Assembly: GCA_009841045.1 (NCBI GenBank)
Contig: VXMO01000029.1
Location: 12,766-76,765, forward strand
Length of the DNA stretch: 64,000 nt
Reading direction: 5' to 3'
Source: Dehalococcoidia bacterium
GTDB lineage: Bacteria > Chloroflexota > Dehalococcoidia > UBA6926
Shown: positions 7,660 through 15,858 of the stretch, piece by piece
Position numbering within the stretch: position 1 is the first letter of the stretch
How the letters are laid out: each line of letters starts with the position of its first letter
The notes under the pieces: model-generated
The model's database searches: none
Told to the model about the DNA's origin: nothing
Seen by the model: the letters and a program-made list of their open reading frames with translations, nothing else
Made by a program: the position numbers and the translations under genes

Positions 7660-8757
7660 ATGGCGACCCCTGCCCCGTCCCTTGAGCAAGCCGTCGCTGC
7701 CATCCGTCCGCCGGACGAGGAGGCGATGAGTCGCGCGGCGGCGCGGCAAGCGACGCTGACCAAGCCGCCGGGGAGCCTCGGGCAGCTTGAAGAGTTGTCG
7801 ATTCGGCTGGCAGGCATGATGCGGACGGAGCAGCCGCGCATCGGCGGCAAGGCGATCATCATCGCGGCGGGGGACCATGGCGTTGTCGCCCAAGGAGTTA
7901 CCGCGTATCCGCAGGACGTAACGGCGCAGATGGTGCTCAACTTCTTGGCCGGGGGCGCGGCGATCAACGTGATGTGTCGGCAGCTGAGCATCCGGCAGAT
8001 CGTTGTCGATGCTGGCGTCGCAACGAAACTGCCACCCCACCCGGACCTAAGGGCACTAGGTATCGGGCGCGGCACGGCGGATATTTCTCGAGGCCCGGCC
8101 ATGACGCGCGAGCAGGCACAAGCGAGTGTGGAGAACGGCATCAGCCTCGCGCAGGAGTGCGTTGAGAGTGGAATCGACCTCATCGGCACGGGCGATATGG
8201 GCATTGGAAACACGACAGCATCGGCGGCCATCACGTCTGCCATTACAGGTCTGCCGCCGAAGGATGTGACGGGGGATGGTGCTGGGCGGCCTGCGGCGGG
8301 GCTGGATCACAAGATAGCCGCTATTAAGCGGGCGCTTGAGGTCAATAGTCCTGACCCTGCAGATGGTCTCGCGGTTCTTTCAGGCGTGGGCGGATTTGAG
8401 ATCGGCGTGCTGTCGGGGGTGATGATTGGCGCGGCGGCGAGTGGCAGGCCGGTCGTGCTGGACGGGTTCATCTCAGGGGCGGCGGCGCTCATCGCGAACG
8501 TCATTGCGCCTGCGGCACGGGACTATATGATCGCGGCGCACCTATCCGCCGAGCGTGGACATCGGGCGGCGCTGAATCATCTTGGACTGTCGCCGCTGCT
8601 TGACCTCAATATGCGATTGGGGGAGGGAACAGGAGCGGCGCTGGCGATGCCAATCATCGAGGCGGCCGTGGCTACCCTGTCAGAGATGGCGACGTTTGGT
8701 GAGGCGGGGGTCTCCGGCCCGACGGACGAGCCGGGGGTGCGAGAGGGCGAGCAATGA
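7660..8757 (+). CDS. cobT: Nicotinate-nucleotide:dimethylbenzimidazole phosphoribosyltransferase
   Basis: A 365-residue CobT. It makes alpha-ribazole phosphate, the activated lower ligand of cobalamin. Family landmarks visible are KPPGSLGQLEELSIRLAG near residue 35, the glycine-rich GDMGIGNTTA near 185, and RLGEGTGAALAMP near the C-terminus, which holds the catalytic Glu. Full length for the family. It begins 3 nt after cobO and its stop overlaps cobS (ATGA), so translation is probably coupled. Confidence 0.94.
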   Translation: MATPAPSLEQAVAAIRPPDEEAMSRAAARQATLTKPPGSLGQLEELSIRLAGMMRTEQPRIGGKAIIIAAGDHGVVAQGVTAYPQDVTAQMVLNFLAGGAAINVMCRQLSIRQIVVDAGVATKLPPHPDLRALGIGRGTADISRGPAMTREQAQASVENGISLAQECVESGIDLIGTGDMGIGNTTASAAITSAITGLPPKDVTGDGAGRPAAGLDHKIAAIKRALEVNSPDPADGLAVLSGVGGFEIGVLSGVMIGAAASGRPVVLDGFISGAAALIANVIAPAARDYMIAAHLSAERGHRAALNHLGLSPLLDLNMRLGEGTGAALAMPIIEAAVATLSEMATFGEAGVSGPTDEPGVREGEQ

Positions 8758-9587
8758 GCAGTCTGTTTGCCGCCATTGGGTTCCTGACCATCATCCCTAT
8801 GCCTCGTGTGAGCGAGGGTGCGCTTGCGCGGGCGCGGATGTGGTTCCCTGTTGTCGGGCTTGGAATCGGCGGGCTGTTGGCCGGTTTCGACTATGCCCTG
8901 CGGGAAGGGTTTTGGGCGCTCACTGACGTCGGTTTCCCCTCCTTGCTGCTGGCTGCGTTAATCCTTGCCTTCCTTGTAATCATCACGCGGGCGCTGCACC
9001 TGGACGGTTTCATGGACACGTGCGACGCGCTGTTTGGCGGAGATAGCGCAGAGCGGCGACTGGACATCATGCGTGATTCGCGGGTTGGGTCGTTCGCGGT
9101 GGCGGGCGCACTCTGCCTCTTCCTGATCAGCTTTGCCGCCATCGTCTCGCTGTGGCCACCGGGCCGTTTCTGGGCGCTCTTGCTTATTCCATGCCTCTCG
9201 CGGTGGGCGATGGTGGTGACGATGGCGGCGTTTCCTTATGCCCGAGGTGAGGATGGGCTTGGGTCGGCGTTTCTCACAGGCGGCACAGGCGTTCAGACAG
9301 TTGTCGCGACCGTGTTGGTGGTTGCAGCGGCAGTCGTACTGGCCGGGGCAACGGGCATCGTCTTGCTGGTGGTGGCGGTCGTAGTGGCGCTGGGCGTGGG
9401 GCAGTTCGCGACGAGTCGCCTTGGCGGGCTGACCGGCGACATCTACGGCGCGGTGAATGAGCTGGCGACCATGGCGATGCTCGTGGCGGCGTCTTTGATC
9501 GTCTTGGGCGATGTCATGCCGTTGGAGCCGGTATGGTCCGGGATGGATATCAACTTTAGCTTCGGGGATGACTCTTATGCGCCGTAG
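8754..9587 (+). CDS. cobS: Adenosylcobinamide-GDP ribazoletransferase (cobalamin synthase)
   Basis: A 277-residue integral membrane CobS that joins adenosylcobinamide-GDP to alpha-ribazole(-phosphate), the last assembly step. The metal-binding motif HLDGFMDTCDALFGG is at residues ~82-96, followed by RRLDIMRDSRVGSFA, both diagnostic. Several hydrophobic segments follow. GEDGLGSAF and the C-terminal RLGGLTGDIYGA segment are also conserved. The start overlaps the cobT stop by 4 nt. Confidence 0.94.
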   Translation: MSSLFAAIGFLTIIPMPRVSEGALARARMWFPVVGLGIGGLLAGFDYALREGFWALTDVGFPSLLLAALILAFLVIITRALHLDGFMDTCDALFGGDSAERRLDIMRDSRVGSFAVAGALCLFLISFAAIVSLWPPGRFWALLLIPCLSRWAMVVTMAAFPYARGEDGLGSAFLTGGTGVQTVVATVLVVAAAVVLAGATGIVLLVVAVVVALGVGQFATSRLGGLTGDIYGAVNELATMAMLVAASLIVLGDVMPLEPVWSGMDINFSFGDDSYAP

Positions 9588-9596
9588 AGGAGCGTT

Positions 9597-10157
9597 ATGG
9601 GCGCGGGGCTGACACTCATCATTGGCGGAGCGCGTTCCGGCAAGAGCGCGTTCGCGGAGAAGCTGGCTGCGCAGTATGAACACGTGCTGTTCGTCGCGAC
9701 GGCGGAGGCGCTTGACGAGGAGATGGAGCGGCGCATCGAGAAGCATCAACGCAGCCGACCCGACACCTGGCGCACGCTGGAAGAGCCGCGTGATGTCGCG
9801 GAGGTCATTGTTAACTTCGACCCGGCTTACGATGTTCTGCTGTTCGATTGCCTGACGCTGTGGGTGACCAAGTTGCTGCTGGACATGGAGGAGGGGGCGG
9901 ACGCGGAACAGCACATCGCGGCAGAGGCTGAGCGGTTGTTCGCGGTGTATGAGGCCTCCGCCGCGGAATGGATTGTCGTGACGAATGAGGTGGGCGAGGG
10001 GGTTGTGCCGCCGACAGTGCTGGGCCGGGCCTTTCAGGACGCGCTCGGCCGTGTGAACCAGCTATTCGCCGCACGGGCAGACAGGGTCTATCAGATGACG
10101 GCGGGGCTGGCGGTGGACCTGAAGGCGTTGGGTGGGAGGCCATACGGGGGATTGTAG
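9597..10157 (+). CDS. cobU: Adenosylcobinamide kinase / guanylyltransferase
   Basis: A 186-residue bifunctional CobU/CobP that phosphorylates adenosylcobinamide and then transfers GMP. The N-terminal P-loop GGARSGKSAFAEKLA is at ~9-23. IEKHQRSRPDTW carries the histidine that is guanylylated in studied enzymes. DCLTLWVTKLL and VVTNEVGEGVVP are further family signatures. It closes the cob cluster. No corrin-ring genes are in this window, so the cluster itself covers adenosylation and nucleotide-loop assembly only, consistent with salvage. Confidence 0.93.
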   Translation: MGAGLTLIIGGARSGKSAFAEKLAAQYEHVLFVATAEALDEEMERRIEKHQRSRPDTWRTLEEPRDVAEVIVNFDPAYDVLLFDCLTLWVTKLLLDMEEGADAEQHIAAEAERLFAVYEASAAEWIVVTNEVGEGVVPPTVLGRAFQDALGRVNQLFAARADRVYQMTAGLAVDLKALGGRPYGGL

Positions 10158-10195
10158 GCGTATCCCTGCTACAATCGCGGTTGCGGCTACGTTTG

Positions 10196-10228
10196 TGGAT
10201 TCTCGTGAACGCGGGAATGACGGGGGAG
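10196..10228 (+). repeat. Diverged module B repeat
   Basis: GGATTCTCG and CGCGGGAATGACGGG flank a short centre. A degenerate copy of the dispersed module B, located between cobU and the crotonase gene. Confidence 0.6.
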
Positions 10229-10238
10229 TAATCAACCA

Positions 10239-11150
10239 ATGACGCAAGAGAATCGGCCGAGCGGCCCGCCGGAGCCCGTGGATGATGAGAGCGGCGGCCA
10301 GCCCGTCCTGTATGAGACGGCGGAGGACGGCACTGTCGCCATCGTCACGCTGCACCGCCCCGGCGTGCTGAACGCCATCAACGGCGCGTTGACGGAGGCG
10401 CTCAAGGAGGCGCTCGCCAAGGCGGACGCGGACGACGACGTGCGCGTGGTGATCATCCGCGGCGCGGGCCGCGCGTTCTCCGCCGGCGGCGACATCACGG
10501 AGTCGTCCCGCCGCATCCTGGCCAACGATGATTCGTTGGAGCGCGCGACGCCCGGGGCGGCGCACATCACTGTGTGGGAGCTGGGCAAGCCGGTCATCGC
10601 CGCCGTGCATGGCTACGCCATCGGGCTGGCATTCGAGCTGGCCGGCGTGTGCGATTTCACGGTGTTGGCGGACGATGCGAAGGTGGGCGAGATCCAGATT
10701 CGGCACGGCTACGGCCCGCCGGTGCTGATGACGCCATATGTAGTGACGCTCAAGCGGGCGAAGGAGATCCTGTTGCTGGGCGACATGGTGGACGCGCAGG
10801 AGGCGCTGGCGATGGGGCTGGTGAATCGCGTCGTGCCCGCGGACAAGGTGATGGACGAGGCGCTGTCCATCGCGCGGCGCATCTCGGCGCTGCCCGCGGC
10901 GACGGTGCGGATGAACAAGGCGCTCATCAACCGCTCGTATGAGGTAGGCGGGTTCCGCACGGCGCTGAACTATCGAGACGATGAGGCGTTCGCCGATCTG
11001 TGGGCATCATCTCAGCAGGACGACGAGACGCGAGAGCGGCTGCAGGTGCTGCAGGACCGCGGCTGGGAGGCGTTCCGCAACGAGCGCGACGCCAGGTATC
11101 ACGGCCGCACTGCTGAGGAAGAGGCGGCGGCGCGGGAGAGCGGGGGATAA
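10239..11150 (+). CDS. Enoyl-CoA hydratase/isomerase family protein
   Basis: A 303-residue crotonase-fold enzyme acting on acyl-CoA thioesters, probably in fatty-acid or aromatic-acid degradation. HRPGVLNAINGAL and RAFSAGGDI form the first oxyanion-hole region. GKPVIAAVHGYAIGLAFELA is the second. Acidic residues in VGEIQI and AKEILLLGD align with the two catalytic glutamates of rat enoyl-CoA hydratase. Extra residues are present at both ends: a polar N-terminus of ~25 and a charged C-terminus, DARYHGRTAEEEAAARESGG. The exact substrate cannot be assigned. Confidence 0.85.
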   Translation: MTQENRPSGPPEPVDDESGGQPVLYETAEDGTVAIVTLHRPGVLNAINGALTEALKEALAKADADDDVRVVIIRGAGRAFSAGGDITESSRRILANDDSLERATPGAAHITVWELGKPVIAAVHGYAIGLAFELAGVCDFTVLADDAKVGEIQIRHGYGPPVLMTPYVVTLKRAKEILLLGDMVDAQEALAMGLVNRVVPADKVMDEALSIARRISALPAATVRMNKALINRSYEVGGFRTALNYRDDEAFADLWASSQQDDETRERLQVLQDRGWEAFRNERDARYHGRTAEEEAAARESGG

Positions 11151-11158
11151 AGCCGCTC

Positions 11159-11214
11159 GTCATTCCTGTGAAAGCATGTCCCGTACTCGATACGGGGCGG
11201 GAATCCAGCGCCCT
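11159..11214 (-). repeat. Module B repeat, long form, inverted
   Basis: Read on the minus strand this matches the long module B copy at 2091-2144: GGATTCCCG, a CCCCGTATC/GTACGGG inner palindrome, then GAATGACG. It lies just after the crotonase gene, at the left edge of the accessory island. Confidence 0.75.
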
Positions 11215-11240
11215 GACCTGACCCTTGTGAGGACACCTGC

Positions 11241-11393
11241 TTGATTCTGTACGTTGTCGGCATGGCCATTGGGATTGGCGTCGGGTTGTTCATCGGCCTG
11301 ACGGTGGGGCCGCTGTGGGTGGGGATCGTGCTGGGGACAGCTATCGGCATCGCCCTTACCGTTGCGTTACAACGAGGGCGGGGCGAGAGGTGA
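11241..11393 (+). CDS. Small hydrophobic membrane peptide (50 aa)
   Basis: A short frame starting TTG with GTGAGG 8 nt upstream. Almost the whole product is hydrophobic, with two Gly/Val/Ile-rich segments (AIGIGVGLFIGLTVG and WVGIVLGTAIGIALTVAL) and a basic tail, LQRGRGER. It looks like a two-segment or hairpin membrane peptide. No family recognised. It follows the crotonase gene by 90 nt. Confidence 0.45.
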   Translation: MILYVVGMAIGIGVGLFIGLTVGPLWVGIVLGTAIGIALTVALQRGRGER

Positions 11394-11402
11394 GGGGAAG
11401 GG

Positions 11403-11765
11403 CTATCCAAGAAGTCTCAAATCACCAAGAAAGCTCTCTAGCGTTTGCAAGTGCGGGCGAATGGCCGCCGGATAGCCGCTTTGAAGGGAAACTGGCACAA
11501 CCAAAGTGATTCCGGCCTCTGTTATCTCACGGAACTGATTCATTGAGACACCTTGCTGTAGAGTCAGTATGTGCTTGCTTGGGACCCTTTCCGCTGCGTT
11601 AGGAAACAGGAAGTCCGGTTCACGTTTCGGTTCTGATTCTGGCTTGTAATCGAAATGTACGCCTTCTCTAAAGCCTTCTTCCAGGAGGATTTGACGAAGA
11701 TTCAGCTCCAGGGAATTGCCCGAACGTGACTTTCGTCTTTGCAGTACAGATTGCGCGTGCTCCAA
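11403..11765 (-). pseudogene. EcoRII-type restriction endonuclease, C-terminal catalytic domain, internally deleted
   Basis: This frame matches the C-terminal catalytic domain of EcoRII-family (CCWGG) endonucleases: QRRKSRSGNSLELNL, KREPDFLFP, HILTLQQGVSMNQFREI and ITLVVP follow in family order. In EcoRII a block of about 33 residues containing KTTCKDRW, with a lysine reported as essential, lies between DFLFP and the HLFTLQ strand. Here PN is followed directly by AAERVPSKHILTLQ, so that block is missing in frame. The fragment is in the same reading frame as the N-terminal fragment upstream, separated by about 30 codons containing three stops. Probably inactive. Family comparison is from memory. 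Confidence 0.75.
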
Positions 11766-11852
11766 GAATTCCGCGCGAGTGCCCCGTTACCCCGGAGCAA
11801 TCCTGCTGTTATACCAGAGTCTGCCAGTCACGCCAGCAGTCATTGGCTAAGC

Positions 11853-12380
11853 TTAATATCGCTTCTCCTGCACTCCATTGGCCTTTGATATAAGTACTTC
11901 CACGCCCGGGAGAATTGGACCCCAAATGGGTTCGACTACATCTTCCTCTTCTGCCAAATTGGCGCAGATCCACACATGACACTCAGGTAAGGTATCCCCA
12001 GACCGTGCATGGAAAGCGAATACGGCTGCAGCTCCAGTGTTTTCTGGGTCAAGCAGAGGATTCGAGACACCACCCCAGTCCGTAACCAACCCAGCTTTGC
12101 GAGATTCTCCCCTTGCCAGCCTGACGGTAATGGAGCTTGCGGTAACCAAAACTCTGTCCCCGCTACTATCAACGTTGAGCAAGAACTTTACTTTGGGCTT
12201 GCTTTCATGGGGATTGCCCAGTTCGGGGAGGAACTCAAATAGTAGCTCCCGCGGAATTCTTGGGCCGGGATTGCGTGCACCCATTGCCAAGGTGTCTCTA
12301 CCTGACAGCCTCTTGACCCACCAAGATGCGGCATGTGTCAATTGTTCCTCTACCCATTCGTGAATCTCTTGCGAGCGCAA
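11853..12380 (-). pseudogene. EcoRII-type restriction endonuclease, N-terminal effector domain fragment
   Basis: A 175-residue fragment resembling the EcoRII N-terminal effector-DNA-binding domain. WWVKRLSGRDT near residue 20, PRIPRELLFEFLPEL near 40, then NPLLDPENTGAAAVFAF and HVWICANLAEEEDV match the domain's order. It ends at a stop after GVQEKRY. The next ~30 codons carry three stops before the catalytic-domain frame resumes at 11765, so the original single gene is broken and has lost roughly 80 linker residues. Local GC is near 50%, well below neighbouring core genes, consistent with transfer. Confidence 0.7.
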
Positions 12381-12416
12381 CTGGTTCCTCCAATCTACTC
12401 TTCGCGGGAGCGCTAG

Positions 12417-13226
12417 CTAACCCAAGAATATGTTCTCGCGATGGTAGGCAAGAAAGTCGGGGTGAGGCGTGAATTTCTCAGGAGGAGAAATCGCTTGGCC
12501 ATCGTACACCGCAACAGTCTGCGAGAAAAACACGTCATTACGGAGCAAGCTAGTGTTCGATACTCGCACAACTAGGTTGTCATCCAAGGTAATCAAACCG
12601 CGATCGAACGCCTTGTCATGCAAGACAGACAGAAGCAAACCGTTACGTGGATTGAGCCTGTTCTTCGTGTCGTCTTTCCATGGCTTAATGTGGCTCGCTA
12701 CAAGAAGGGGTTCAACCGCTAATCCGGAGATACAGCACTTGTAGTTGTAAGCGCTGAGCAGAGTGTCCCGGAAAAAAGTTTGTCCAACTCGCTGCGTAGC
12801 AACTCCTTGCCGCTCGGGGACTTGGTCTTCCAGATCTTCGTCTTCTGTTGTGGTGGTGGTCTGCGAATCACTCATCAGACCAAGATCACGACGTGCTAAG
12901 GCCGCTTCTTCCACGAAGGTTTCCCAATTCGAATGCATTTCTGACCAGACATCCTTGTCTGTTTGAGAGGCATTTCGTAACCCAGAGACTCCTCGCTGCT
13001 GCAACTGAGGGTCTAGACTTGCAAAGTTGACAAGTTTCATCGCTACCGCGTCGGCCGATCTTCCAATTGCCCCTGCCAGCGAGGCCACTTCTGGATTGCG
13101 GGAGTGCATCTGACCGAAGGTGATTCGACAATAGAAATCAAGGACTGCTAGCAACTCTTGTCGTGTCCAGCGCCGCCGAACTGGAGAGGATTGTGGGACT
13201 TCTGGTCCCTGTCCTTGACTAGTCAC
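12417..13226 (-). CDS. HNH endonuclease (HNH_2, restriction-like)
   Basis: A 269-residue HNH nuclease. The N-terminal half (~20-85) is a helical region (RRWTRQELLAVLDFY, KLVNFASLDP) typical of HNH proteins associated with restriction loci. The C-terminal half holds the HNH_2 core: YNYKCCISGLAVEPLLVASH, then HIKPWKDD, then NPRNGLLLSVLHDKAFDRGL, with the metal-binding His and Asn present. The GTG start at 13226 overlaps the stop of the methyltransferase stub (GTGA), so the two were translationally coupled. It appears intact, although its presumed partner methyltransferase is reduced to a stub. GC is about 48% in a sampled line. Confidence 0.75.
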   Translation of the reverse strand: MTSQGQGPEVPQSSPVRRRWTRQELLAVLDFYCRITFGQMHSRNPEVASLAGAIGRSADAVAMKLVNFASLDPQLQQRGVSGLRNASQTDKDVWSEMHSNWETFVEEAALARRDLGLMSDSQTTTTTEDEDLEDQVPERQGVATQRVGQTFFRDTLLSAYNYKCCISGLAVEPLLVASHIKPWKDDTKNRLNPRNGLLLSVLHDKAFDRGLITLDDNLVVRVSNTSLLRNDVFFSQTVAVYDGQAISPPEKFTPHPDFLAYHRENIFLG

Positions 13227-13354
13227 TCACGAAGTGGAGATATGGTCGAATGGACCGCCGGGGTGAGGTCGAAACCCCGCCGAAGTCCTCCAATGCCTGC
13301 AAAGAGATCGATGAAACGAAATTGAGGCTTCGATCGTCCGTCCGCCTCACTCAA
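13223..13354 (-). pseudogene. Truncated DNA (cytosine-5)-methyltransferase, motif I stub
   Basis: A 43-codon frame from a TTG at 13354. Residues ~12-29 read FRFIDLFAGIGGLRRGFD, the S-adenosylmethionine-binding motif I and N-terminus of Dcm-type C5 methyltransferases. After GFD the homology stops abruptly (LTPAVHSTISPLRE) and a TGA follows, so motifs IV-X and the target-recognition domain are absent. The stop overlaps the HNH start. GGGGAGGG lies upstream of the TTG. Together with the broken EcoRII-like gene this marks a dead or dying restriction-modification locus. Confidence 0.75.
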
Positions 13355-13432
13355 ATCCCAAACCCTCCCCGACAGTCAAGTGAACGCCTGTTCTCCGAAA
13401 TCGTATCACATTTGGACAGCGGTTGCAGACCT

Positions 13433-15217
13433 CTACCTTCCACCATCCTCTCGTTCCGCTTGCGGGGGCTGCCCGTTGCCACTACTGATGCCCGGCATGC
13501 TTCGTCCTCTCAGGAGGGCCTGGTAGTGGCGGCCCCAGAGGCGGTCGTTTTCGAGTGAGCTGAAATCGTCCTGGCCCCAGATCCAGCTCCGAACTTCTTC
13601 GTTCGACGCGACGGCGGCGCGCAGGGCGTTCAGCGCCAATTCCGCCCGACCCTGCCTCCCCAACACGCGCGCGTACCAGAACAGGGCGTCCGCAGAATCA
13701 TCCGGTCGCGCTTGAACAGCCGCGTTCAGGGAGTCCAGCGCCTGCGTGAGCATCCCCACGTCAGTGAAGGCAACACCCCTGTTGTAGAGGGCATCCGCGT
13801 GATTGGGGGCGATGCGCAGCGCGGCATCGAATGAATCGATGGCTTCCATGGTGCGTCGCATCTGCGCGAGCGCGTTGCCCCGGTTGTTCAACGCGTCCGG
13901 GTCATTGGGACGCAGCGTGAGGACGCGGTTGTATGACTCCAGCGCCGCGGCGTAGTCCTGCAACTCCATATAGGTGTTGCCACGGCTGTTCTCCGCGTCG
14001 GCGTGGCGAGGCTCAATCTCCACCGCGCGGTTGAACTCGCTCAGCGCGTCGCCCAGCAGATCCTTGCGGTAGAAGATGATGCCGCGTCCGTGGTGGGCGT
14101 CCGGGTGTCGCTCCGCCAATTGGAGAGCGAGGTTGAACGTGCCGAGCGCATCATCAAGCCGGTCCAACTGATTGAGGACGAGACCGCGATACACAAGCGC
14201 CTCAATATGATCAGGACGTCTGAGCAGCGCGTCTTGCAGGGCAACCAGGGCCTCCTCCGCCCTGCCAACCGCCAGAAGGGCGCGGCCCTTGGTGGAGAGG
14301 GCGCGCGCATGACCGGGCTCAAGGGCGATGGCGCGGTCACACGCCGCGATTGCCTCATCGTATCGTTCCAACTCTGTCAGGGCGGCGGCGATATTGACGT
14401 GCATTATCGGCAGGGATTCATGATCGCGCAGCGCCTCCTGGAAGGAGACCAGCGCCTGCTGGGGCTGGCTGGCCAGCATGAAGACGTTGCCGGAGTTGAC
14501 CTTCGGCTCAATCAGGTTCGGGTCGATTTCAGTCGCCCGGCGATAACTGGCGAAGGCGGGCTCTATGCGCCGCAGCCGTACGAGGGCGTTGCCGCGATTG
14601 TTGAGGACGCGAGCGGGATGGGCAGCGCCAAGCTGCAGAACACGTTCCAGGGCCTGCAGGGCCTCGTCAAATCGGCTCAGTGCCGCCAGCGCCGCAGCGC
14701 GCCCTGCAACGGCGTCCGAATTATCAGCGTCAGCGGCGATGACCCTGTCGAAGGCGTGGAGGGCGTCCTGTGGTCTGGCCAGCGCCAGGTGTGAGATGCC
14801 ACTGGCGTACGAGACCTTGCCGATGATCTTGCGATTGCGTCGGGCGAAATCGAACGATTCAACGGCAGCATCGAACTGCCGCTGCCGCATGAGCGCCAAG
14901 CCGCGCAGATACCAGATATCCGGGGCCTGCTTGTCGGTTGCGCCATCAAGCGCGTATTCATAGGCGACGAGGGCGCGAAGCCACTCGCCGGTGCTTGCCC
15001 ATGCGCGTCCCTCAAGGAGCCAGTCCGAGATCTGCTTGTCATCAGAGGCTTGTTCGAGGAGATGGTACAGGAGGATGCCGATCTGCTCGGAGGCATCCGG
15101 CAGGCGGGATGCGAGGATGTCGGCGTCAATCCAGTCATCGCCGCGCGGCCAGTCCAGAGGCATGTCAAGGAGTTCGATGGCGGTGCCCCGAAGATCGAGG
15201 AGGGGCGGCAGGCTCAC
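13433..15217 (-). CDS. TPR-repeat protein
   Basis: A 594-residue protein. From about residue 65 onward it consists of roughly a dozen tetratricopeptide repeats in canonical form (A-L-x-x-Y/F-x-x-A-L-x-L-x-P-x-x-x-x-A/A-x-x-x-x-G), for example ALASYNRVLTLRPNDPDALN. No signal peptide or membrane segment is visible, so it is probably cytosolic or recruited to the membrane by its operon partners. It is the last gene of a leftward three-gene operon; its start overlaps the end of the gene before by 4 nt. TPRs suggest a scaffold role, but the partner is unknown. Confidence 0.75.
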   Translation of the reverse strand: MSLPPLLDLRGTAIELLDMPLDWPRGDDWIDADILASRLPDASEQIGILLYHLLEQASDDKQISDWLLEGRAWASTGEWLRALVAYEYALDGATDKQAPDIWYLRGLALMRQRQFDAAVESFDFARRNRKIIGKVSYASGISHLALARPQDALHAFDRVIAADADNSDAVAGRAAALAALSRFDEALQALERVLQLGAAHPARVLNNRGNALVRLRRIEPAFASYRRATEIDPNLIEPKVNSGNVFMLASQPQQALVSFQEALRDHESLPIMHVNIAAALTELERYDEAIAACDRAIALEPGHARALSTKGRALLAVGRAEEALVALQDALLRRPDHIEALVYRGLVLNQLDRLDDALGTFNLALQLAERHPDAHHGRGIIFYRKDLLGDALSEFNRAVEIEPRHADAENSRGNTYMELQDYAAALESYNRVLTLRPNDPDALNNRGNALAQMRRTMEAIDSFDAALRIAPNHADALYNRGVAFTDVGMLTQALDSLNAAVQARPDDSADALFWYARVLGRQGRAELALNALRAAVASNEEVRSWIWGQDDFSSLENDRLWGRHYQALLRGRSMPGISSGNGQPPQAEREDGGR

Positions 15218-15858
15218 GCGCGGCGCCTCTCGTTGTCCGCGCCCTCCGAGAGGATATCGCCGATGGAGTTGCCGGGGGGCTCCTCATCATCAAAGGGGTC
15301 TGCCGCCTCGGATGGGGAGTCCGAGAGGGCGAACGGGGACACGATGGGGATGTCCTCGAACGCGGCGGAGCCGTCCGCGCGGAGTCGCCGGACCTCGGCT
15401 TCCGCCTCGGCCAGGTAGGACGCGATGGCCTCTCTCTCAATGCGGGCGATTTCCGGGCGCGCGCGGATGAATCCGCGGAGGACGGTGTAGTAGCGCTCCG
15501 CAGCCGTCACCAGTTCCTCGGCCAGGTCCTGCCGTTCCTCCTCACTATCCCCCGTATCCACGGAAAGGCGCAGTCGGATGGCGTTGACCAGTTCCCCCTG
15601 CCGGCGCACGGCGTCAATCTCGGCAGCAGCCTCCAGGTAATCGAGTTCCCTGTTTCGCACTTCCGCCTGGTTGCGGAGGGTGAGCGCCAGAATGACCAGA
15701 GCTGAGAACGCGACAATCGTGATGACCACGGGGATAAAGCCCGTGACGATGGCCTCGCCAATGTCAGAAAAGGGGATGGTGATGACACCGGTCAGGTGCA
15801 GAACGCCGACACTCAGTGAGATCAGCACCAACGCGATGCTGACGGCGAGCGTCTTCAC
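15214..15858 (-). CDS. Membrane protein with coiled-coil cytoplasmic tail
   Basis: A 214-residue protein. Two N-terminal membrane segments (about residues 4-26 and 38-62) are followed by a charged helical region (EVRNRELDYLEAAAEIDAVR onward) likely to form a coiled coil. The tail is acidic and disordered-looking (SPSEAADPFDDEEPPG). No family recognised. It overlaps both neighbours by 4 nt, so the three genes are tightly coupled. It may be the membrane anchor of a complex with the two TPR proteins. Confidence 0.65.
   Translation of the reverse strand: MKTLAVSIALVLISLSVGVLHLTGVITIPFSDIGEAIVTGFIPVVITIVAFSALVILALTLRNQAEVRNRELDYLEAAAEIDAVRRQGELVNAIRLRLSVDTGDSEEERQDLAEELVTAAERYYTVLRGFIRARPEIARIEREAIASYLAEAEAEVRRLRADGSAAFEDIPIVSPFALSDSPSEAADPFDDEEPPGNSIGDILSEGADNERRRA

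Noticed and set aside
13250-13558. Plus-strand frame of about 100 codons
   Set aside because: It overlaps the methyltransferase stub, whose minus-strand motif I is far better supported, and runs into the TPR gene end.
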